A DNA stretch of 64,000 nucleotides, from contig LR746276.1 of NCBI GenBank assembly GCA_902729315.2, positions 1,093,169 to 1,157,168 on the forward strand, given 5' to 3'. This document shows positions 57,553-64,000 of the stretch, one piece after another. Each line of letters begins with the position of its first letter. Within the stretch, counting starts at the first letter, position 1. A program made the position numbers and the translations under genes. The notes under the pieces were generated by a model that saw only the letters and a list, made by a program, of their open reading frames with translations, was not told where the DNA came from and did not search any database. This DNA comes from Spirodela intermedia (lineage: Eukaryota > Streptophyta > Magnoliopsida > Alismatales > Araceae).

Positions 57553-59720
57553 CATAGCTTATGTGACGAAAGAGCGTGTGTTATCTGCAGAGCTTAAATT
57601 TGAAAGGTGTTGCACTTAAATGATGGAAGAAAGTAGAAGAAAGTTAGGCCCAAGATTATGCATTTGAGTACAAAAAGACAATTCTGTCAAAATAATTTTT
57701 GCTGAAAAATTGTGTGATGAACCTATTTATAGGAGATTTCACAACGTGGAGCAGGCACCTGCAACAGATTGTATAAACGAATTTTATAAGCTCCATATTT
57801 CTAGCATTTTTCAATCCATTCTTAGGAGTCAGATGAGAATACTGATGTTTCTGCAACCTAGAAGACGTTCAACAATGTGCCTTGAGGGCATATAAGAGGA
57901 TTTAGCATCATGGAGCAGAAAAACCACTTGGCTGGAACTCCTTAGGTTTATGGATGCAAAGTATGACTACCATCAAAAGAGTGCTAAAGCTGAACTAACC
58001 GGACTTAGAACCGACAATAATTATAGAACTGTGGAAAATCCAATTGGGGTGCTAGAAATAGCTCCAAAGATAAAAGTGTTAGTCATGTTAGTCCGGATTT
58101 AAAGTGGATTTCAAGCTAGATATTTCACTTCTGAAGACAGAGGACACGTCCTTGCCCCCAACGAAGAGTTGACTCTGGATACTGCGAAGTTGAAGGTCCT
58201 GAGTTCTCTCAGAAGCAATATATGACCATTTGCAGAGGCGAACAAAAATACGTTGATAGTTATCCAACACAGAGAGAGTCAATGGTGGTTTGATGGATAC
58301 CAGAATCAGAAGAAACTCAGAAGGAAGAGGACTGGAGTTGGCGCAGTACACTATCCTCCGAAACAGAGTCGTAGATAGGGGCAGCAGCGAAAAAACTATT
58401 TCAAAGGAAGTCGTAGATAAATCGAAGATGAGAAACAGCTAGACATCTCAGCACGCACAGGGTTGCATGGTTTGAAAAGGGCTGGTGAACACTAACTTCC
58501 TTAACGATGTTTAACATATGATTTACAGTGGGTGTCAAAGGATGGAAGAGTTGGCTTGATATGATCTACAACAGTGGGCCATAACGCAGCCCATGGTCTT
58601 ACAGTAATCCACATGGTTTGAGATACTGATGCCAGTGCTTACTCTTTTCAGAAGGATGGAAGAAAAAGTGATAGTGCAGCCATTAAAAGAGGAAACAACC
58701 ACAATTACTCCCGAATCTAGCAAGGAAAAAGACTTGAGATTGGAAAATAAAAGTTCAGAATCTATCACATGGGCTTCCTATTATTATTCCTCCTTTAGAT
58801 GATATGCTCCACGTGATCATGTGTTCTGAATTCCCTTTTCCCAACATGGATTTCAGGGAGCAACTGTCATCAAATCACAAACGAAGAATGGATGGTGAAG
58901 CATTTGTGGCGCATTTCAAGCAGAGAAAGTTGATCCATGCAAAAGTGTTGAAGGGGATTAGTTTCTCACGATAGTCTCATCGAGGTATCCCTGAACTCCA
59001 TGTCGATCCCATATCTCTAATGTGAAAGACTTGCAGGAAGGAGGAACTTGGGACTGATGCTGGTTAGAGATTTGAATGACCCTGGAAGAGTTTCAAGGTA
59101 TGATTTTTAGGGTTTCTACATCTGGGTAGTTGAAACCCTTTTAGCAGGGGAAAATCCCATCTTGCTCTAATTCAATGTGAGGGCATCAGATGGCATTAGA
59201 GTTCTGATAGACCCGTCAAAGCGTCCGTACGGTTAACCATTTTTGTGCCGGTTAACGATGGGCTAACACCTGGACTCTTGAGATCTGGCATAAAGGCCAG
59301 CTCACAAGCGCAAAACTGAGGAGGAAAGTTTAAGAAGGACACTTGTTTTTTTCACAAGAACTGCCTCCAGATGAAGGCGACCCAAGTCATCGTCTACAGC
59401 AGCTACCAAACTTAAAAAGAGAATCAATCAGTAGGTACATCAACGGACTCACAAGATCATCCATACATCTTAAAATAGAATCTAGCACCAGCTTACAGAC
59501 TTTGTTTTTTTCTTTTTTTGGTTTGGTTTCAGTGTCAACAGATGCAACTACACAGGTGTATCAATGGGAAGAGGATCTTTCGACCCACCTACCTGTTTTG
59601 TCGCCGTCTCCGATCGTCCAGTTCCGCCGCCATCAACGTCAACGTCCCAGTGGTCCGGTGGCGATCTGAGGATCTCGGCGGCGGATCCAGTGGTTATGTC
59701 ACCGTGCCAGGGGGAGAATT
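57553..59720. other. Intergenic sequence, no gene supported
   Basis: Only short frames, and no recognised domains. The last few hundred bases are downstream of the VQ gene and should include its 3' UTR. Confidence 0.4.
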
Positions 59721-60692
59721 CTATAGGTCCCTCCACCTCGGGCTGAGGAGAAACCCAGATGGCGAGGGGGGGAACAGCAGCGGTGAGCCAGGCGGGTGCG
59801 GCGGCACCGGGCCGAGGATCCCCGACTGCCCCGGCAGCGGCGAGAACTGGAAACTGGGCGACAGCGGCGGGTACTGAAACTTGGGCGAGAGCATGGGGAA
59901 GGGCGACAGGTTCATGAAGGCCGTCGGCGAGGCCATGAAGAGCTGCGAGGCAGGAGACGGCAGCAGCCCGGAGGCCGGGACGGAAGGGGGCGACGGGAAT
60001 GGCGGCGCTGCGGCGAAGGGATTCGGCAGCAATCCGCTCACCTGCGGCTGCTCCTGTTGCCGCTGCGGCGCACGGAGGGGCATCTGCATCTGCATCTGGC
60101 GCGGCGTCTGCTGCGAGCCATCGCCGTTGATGATGGAGTTCTCCAGGTACCTCATGTAGGCCGTCGTGGGGGACTCGAGGGTCGCCCTCCAAAAGGCTCC
60201 CCCCGGCGACTGGATCTGCGGGGCCGGCGGCGCCGCTGGCATGGGCACCGGCACGGGGCGGGGGTAGAAGCCGGGATTGTGCGCGGGGTGGGGGATCGGT
60301 GGGCGGGCGATGGGGCTGAGCGGTGGCGGGCGGATCTTCTGCAGGCGCATGCTCGGCAGCTTCGGCGGGTTGTGCGCCGCCGCGGGCCGCGCGGGGACGG
60401 GCGGTGGCGCGGCGGAAGGGAACGGATCCCGCGTGGGCGTTCCCGTCAGCTGCTGCACGACGCTGCGGAAATCGTTCTTGCTGATGTTGTAGACCTGCGG
60501 CTGCGGCGGCTGCTGGCTCCCCTCGGCACCGCCGTGCTGCTGCTGCTGCTGCTGCTGTTGCTGCTGTTGCTGCTGCTGCTGCTGCCGCGGATTGGCGAAT
60601 GCCTGCTGGTAGATGGGCGGGCTTTTGCGGATGCTCCTGCTGATCCTGTTGATCCCCAGGTGGTCGTTATGCCGATTCCTGCTGTTATCCAT
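59721..60692 (-). CDS. VQ motif protein, HAIKU1/VQ14-like
   Basis: Intronless 323-aa nuclear regulatory protein on the minus strand. The start MDNSRNRHNDHLGINRI and RKSPP match HAIKU1-type proteins. Residues 37-52 are a run of 16 Gln. The block QVYNISKNDFRSVVQQLTGT (66-85) contains the VQ motif FxxxVQxLTG, which in this family binds WRKY factors. Then come LQKIRPPPLSPI, a conserved AFWRATLESPTTAYMRYLE block, and many Pro-rich FPMLSP/FQFSPLP segments. The tail is SPSGFLLSPRW. In Arabidopsis HAIKU1 (VQ14) acts with WRKY10 in endosperm growth and seed size; orthology is inferred from overall block order. It is divergent from the ArfGAP gene, with 1.05 kb between start codons. Confidence 0.93.
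   Translation of the reverse strand: MDNSRNRHNDHLGINRISRSIRKSPPIYQQAFANPRQQQQQQQQQQQQQQQQHGGAEGSQQPPQPQVYNISKNDFRSVVQQLTGTPTRDPFPSAAPPPVPARPAAAHNPPKLPSMRLQKIRPPPLSPIARPPIPHPAHNPGFYPRPVPVPMPAAPPAPQIQSPGGAFWRATLESPTTAYMRYLENSIINGDGSQQTPRQMQMQMPLRAPQRQQEQPQVSGLLPNPFAAAPPFPSPPSVPASGLLPSPASQLFMASPTAFMNLSPFPMLSPKFQYPPLSPSFQFSPLPGQSGILGPVPPHPPGSPLLFPPSPSGFLLSPRWRDL
60537..60584 (-). repeat. CAG/CAA triplet repeat encoding 16 glutamines
   Basis: 48 bp of CAG codons on the minus strand with two interrupting CAA codons. It lies in frame inside the VQ gene and is likely to vary in length between individuals. Confidence 0.95.
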
Positions 60693-60806
60693 CTTTCCCT
60701 TCGCTCAGCTTCCTCTTCCTCCTCCTAGAAGAGAATCCTCTCTTTGCGCCGCTGGATCGGCTGGCCCTTGCGGCTGAGCATCTCAGTCCCGCAGCCCCTC
60801 TCGAAA

Positions 60807-60820
60807 ACCCTAACCCTAGA
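60807..60820. promoter_or_regulatory. Telo-box-like motif
   Basis: AAACCCTAACCCTA about 115 bp upstream of the VQ start codon. Telo-boxes (AAACCCTAA) near transcription starts are known in plant genes expressed in dividing cells; use here is inferred. Confidence 0.5.
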
Positions 60821-60848
60821 ACTCGGGAAGCTGCTGATGGATCTCCGG

Positions 60849-60881
<33 letters not shown>

Positions 60882-61036
60882 GCCAGGTAGAAGCGAGCGA
60901 GCGGAGCCGAGATTGGGAAGGAGAAAGGGGGCGGAGTGGGGCGTCCTGTTGCCGGCTTTGACTTCTCTGAAGTTATGGATGGCCTGGAACTGGACCCCGG
61001 GGACAACTAGAGAGAGAAAATTGCGGCACACAGACA

Positions 61037-61039
<3 letters not shown>

Positions 61040-61082
<43 letters not shown>
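61040..61082. repeat. (GA)n microsatellite
   Basis: GA run of about 42 bp in the bidirectional intergenic region. Confidence 0.95.
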
Positions 61083-61088
<6 letters not shown>

Positions 61089-61745
61089 CGGCTGGTCAAT
61101 ACTGAGGACTGCGGGGGCAATAAGAGAACGGTCGTATTTACGGCATATTATAAGATTATACTTAAATGTCGTATAGTTATGTTCTTATAAATAATAATAT
61201 CAAATACCAAATAATAATATCAAATACCAAATAATAATAAGCCCGGCCCGGGCCGGTTCCTTATCCTGACTTCCTTCCGACAGTTGCTTAGTGTCTCTCT
61301 CTCTCTCTCTCTCTCCCCTTGTCTACGCCCTCAGGGGTGGGGTTGACAAAGGCCCGGCCTCCCGGCCCGCCGGCCCGTTGACTTTACTCCCCACGGTCCG
61401 TATCACGTTGACAAGGGATGTTAAAAGGCCCGGTCAAGGCTGTCCGCCCTACGTTGGGCCACGTTAGAGGCCCAACGCTGAGAAGTCAGCCCACTCTTAA
61501 TGCGTGGCCCACAGTTGTCGACGTGTCGGTGGGTGGGCCACAGAGGACTTAATGGGCCTATGGTTCCGATAAAAGGGGTGATTAATTTGAACATCGCCGT
61601 TAGTGGCCTCTGCCCCTTTCACTCGACGTGCAAAGTTCCTCCCACGAAGGATTCCGGCAGAGGAGGGAAGGAGAGCGAAGGGGGGGTGGGGCGAGGATCC
61701 TGATTTCGTCTCAGGCTAGCGCGTACTACTGTTTTGCCGCCTATC

Positions 61746-62094
61746 ATGGGTTCCGAGAGCTTCACCGACAGGGACACCGTCTTCAAGAAGCTCCGGGCCA
61801 GATCGGAGAACAAGGTACTGTCGGCATCGGGATCTGGTATCTTGTTGGAGGGCTGAAGATCTGGAGGGAAGGGGAGGTGGCTCCCCTGGTTCGGATCGTC
61901 CGGCCGGCTCCGTAATTGGCTATGTCTTGTTTGTTTTCTTGACGAGGTGTGGTTTGCGGGTGTTTGGTTTGGCAGATGTGCTTTGATTGCAACGCGAAAA
62001 ATCCAACTTGGGCGTCGGTGACGTACGGGATCTTCCTTTGCATCGACTGTTCTGCGACACACAGGAATCTTGGTGTTCATGTCAGCTTTGTGAG
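61746..62094 (+). CDS. ArfGAP zinc-finger protein, 5' part (AGD8/9/10-like)
   Basis: First two exons of an ADP-ribosylation-factor GTPase-activating protein: 61746-61814 ([20 protein letters not shown] and ENK) and 61976-62094. Exon 2 begins [18 protein letters not shown]. It completes the CX2CX16CX2C zinc finger with Cys25, 28, 45 and 48, followed by [15 protein letters not shown], where Arg53 is the catalytic arginine finger. ArfGAPs stimulate GTP hydrolysis on Arf at Golgi membranes; the start sequence and finger resemble the Arabidopsis AGD8/9/10 class (ArfGAP2/3 type). Exon 2 ends in phase 2 (AG) at a good donor, GTAAGG. The rest of the gene lies beyond the window after an intron of at least about 1.9 kb. 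Confidence 0.92.
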
Positions 62095-64000
62095 GTAAGG
62101 AAGACATTTTTCTGTTAGATGACGGGCATCAGTTTTATGTATCCTCTGGCGCGTACTTTGTTATTCTCAGGCATCTAGATCCGTGCTGAGTAGTCTGGTT
62201 TCATATATTTTTCTAGATTCCAGTCATAAAGTTTTCTGAATTCTTGTAGTAAGGTCTATCTTTTCCATCTCGTTCAGCCCGTGAAATTATGGCTCATTTC
62301 TGCCATGAAATCGGTTCTTATCGGTTTGAATTTTGTTGAGAATTCGTACACATGCAATTTTCTCATGGTGCCCATGATATTTACTGTTGAAATCATGAGT
62401 TTGCTTGATTCGCATGAAGGCTAGTGTTAATTGGTTGGCAGCATAAAAATTAGTGATAAACCTGTAAAAGATTTTTTTTATTTGTTCTAGATTGCCAGAT
62501 CAAGATTGCAAAATTTTTCACTGGAGAATCTGGGAGGACTCGTTGAATTGCAGAAATCTCATGGTTTTTTTCTTTACTTGGATGCATTGAAGGGAACTGA
62601 CGATAGAAGAGTTTTCTTATCTTCTTTAATGAGGATCTAGGTGGAGAAATCTAAATAAGAAATAATCACGGTGTGGGCCTGCATAAAGTAGGCTGAAGAA
62701 GAAAAGAGATGAAATTAAAAAAATGAAAAGCATTATGTGGGTAAGCTTAGGAAAGAACGCAGTGAGCACCTCCAATGAGTATGCCAAGGAAGAAAAGAGA
62801 GGGAGTCTAAAGACCGATATTGGCCATGTCTATTGAAGATGAGAGGCCTCATAAACGAGATATCTGGCATTGCATGGCGCATCTTACACAGTTTCTAAGA
62901 AAAAGTCATCACAATAATTCGTAATGATCCTGTACCTTCTTCTCGAGTGATTAAGTAAATACACAAACAATCCGATAATTGATAAACAGGAGTGCATAGA
63001 AATAAATATTCCTTTTGAAAAATCTGAAATTCAGTTCATGTTTAGAGCTTCTGGTTTCCGTCCATTGGCGCTGATGCATGCTCTGACATGTCTACGACAT
63101 CTTTGGTCATACCATTGAAATATTTGTGCTTCTTTACCTTTCCATGACTGGGGAAATAATTTTCAGTTGAACGAAGATAGAAAAGTGGCTGATATTTCAA
63201 ACACTTCAATCAGGAGACATAGGTATTGGCTACTGAATTGGTCCTAAAGTTTCGGTATTTCGAACTGAAATACTACATATGCAAATTTTAGATTATAAGT
63301 TCTACTTCTGGAGGAGTAATTGCTTCTGATAGAATTGGATTATGCTTAAATTATGGTAGTATCCCCATTTTTTATGTTCTTGGCGTGTTTTTTTTTCTGG
63401 TCAATTTTTATCTGAGGTTATCAAATTCCAACATTAGCCTAGGCAGCTCTCTTCTTCCTATCTTGATCACTAAAGATTCGTTATCGTGAAAAAAAAAAAG
63501 AGTAATTGGATAACCCATCTACCCTTGATTATTTATTGCATTACCTCTCACCTGCTGACAGTAACGATACTTTCCCCTTTCCCTGTCGTTGCAAGAATGG
63601 TCTTGAGCAATCTTTTTTTTCCCCATCTGCTAGATTCGTGTTCCTTTAAAAGGGTGTGAAATAAGAAATGGGTCCTGGTGAGTCAAGATCATGGAAAAGA
63701 GCATTGAATATCGAATGTTATAAGTGAATGTACAGTGGAGGTGTAGACGGAGATCCGGAAATCCTCTCCAGCTTATTATTTGCTGCATCTATCCTTTGCA
63801 TTTTTCCTTTCATTTTCACATATCGTGTTGAAAAGGTAACTATGAGGTAGAATGATGGAATCTTTTTTTCTATATTATATTTCATTTAAATTTTAAGTTT
63901 CAGTTCACTGGACATGGGTCTGTTGGGTGTTTTTTCGTATATGTTCGCATTGTGGATGCTTTCATGTTTAGATTTATATTATCTTATTGACAGGCTGCTG
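62095..64000 (+). other. Intron 2 of the ArfGAP gene (open at window end)
   Basis: AT-rich intronic sequence. The expected continuation (RSTNLDSW-like) was not found. A CAG at 63991-63993 followed by GCTGCTG ends the window and may or may not be the next acceptor. Confidence 0.6.

Larger units (their letters stand above)
60693..61745. other. Bidirectional promoter region between the VQ and ArfGAP genes
   Basis: Contains a telo-box-like AAACCCTAACCCTA (60807-60820), (CT)n at 60849-60880, (GA)n at 61040-61082, a twice-repeated ATAATATCAAATACCAA unit at 61193-61236 and (CT)n at 61294-61315. A CGATAAAAGG near 61567 is a weak TATA candidate for the ArfGAP gene. Confidence 0.55.

Noticed and set aside
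59796-60728. 310-codon plus-strand frame opposite the VQ gene
   Set aside because: Arg-rich shadow of the intronless, GC-rich VQ gene on the minus strand, which has clear family motifs.
62160-62200. Candidate third exon of the ArfGAP gene after TTCTCAG at 62165-62171
   Set aside because: It would read RHLDPC then a stop, not the expected RSTNLDSW-like continuation.

Overview
The window is nuclear DNA of a flowering plant. The genes carry short GT-AG introns and encode plant-specific families (R2R3-MYB, VQ protein, WEB coiled-coil protein). There is also an intron-bearing tRNA-Tyr, much decayed retrotransposon sequence, and an unusual density of (CT)n/(GA)n microsatellites. Several genes (MYB, TPR-like, SNL6-like, WEB, VQ) have very GC-rich third codon positions, which suggests a monocot, probably not a grass; this is an inference from composition only.

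Layout. 1-10.0 kb: AT-rich repeats, a decayed Ty3/gypsy protease fragment, a GC-rich patch and microsatellites, with no convincing intact gene. 10.8-11.9 kb (+): R2R3-MYB factor resembling the suberin-linked MYB53/92/93 group. 11.9-23.2 kb: microsatellites, then about 7.7 kb of AT-rich repeat relics. 23.5-32.8 kb (+): an 11-exon gene for a mitochondrial-looking protein related to ATP-type PEP carboxykinase but without its P-loop. 33.4-34.4 kb (-): TPR-like protein, convergent with the previous gene. 34.5-38.7 kb: tandemly duplicated, microsatellite-rich spacer. 38.7-40.6 kb (-): V-ATPase assembly factor of the VMA12 type. 41.4-49.0 kb: a nearly identical inverted duplication with arms of about 820 bp. 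Its 6-kb spacer holds a 277-bp near-perfect palindrome exactly at one breakpoint, an AT-rich stretch, a tRNA-Tyr gene and a CCR-like SNL6 gene (+). The right arm is the promoter, first exon and start of intron 1 of a WEB-family gene (48.9-51.7 kb, +). The left arm is an orphan copy of the same promoter and exon pointing at the VMA12 gene. 51.7-59.7 kb: no confident gene. 59.7-60.7 kb (-): VQ protein of the HAIKU1/VQ14 type. 61.7 kb to the window end (+): first two exons of an ArfGAP.

The genes are ordinary plant housekeeping and regulatory genes and do not form a cluster with one shared job. The most notable structure is the inverted duplication with a palindrome at its breakpoint. It places a second copy of the WEB promoter and first exon upstream of VMA12 and could yield double-stranded RNA or a chimeric transcript. 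Exon boundaries were set by eye from GT/AG sites, reading frame and recalled family similarity; no alignment or expression data were available.
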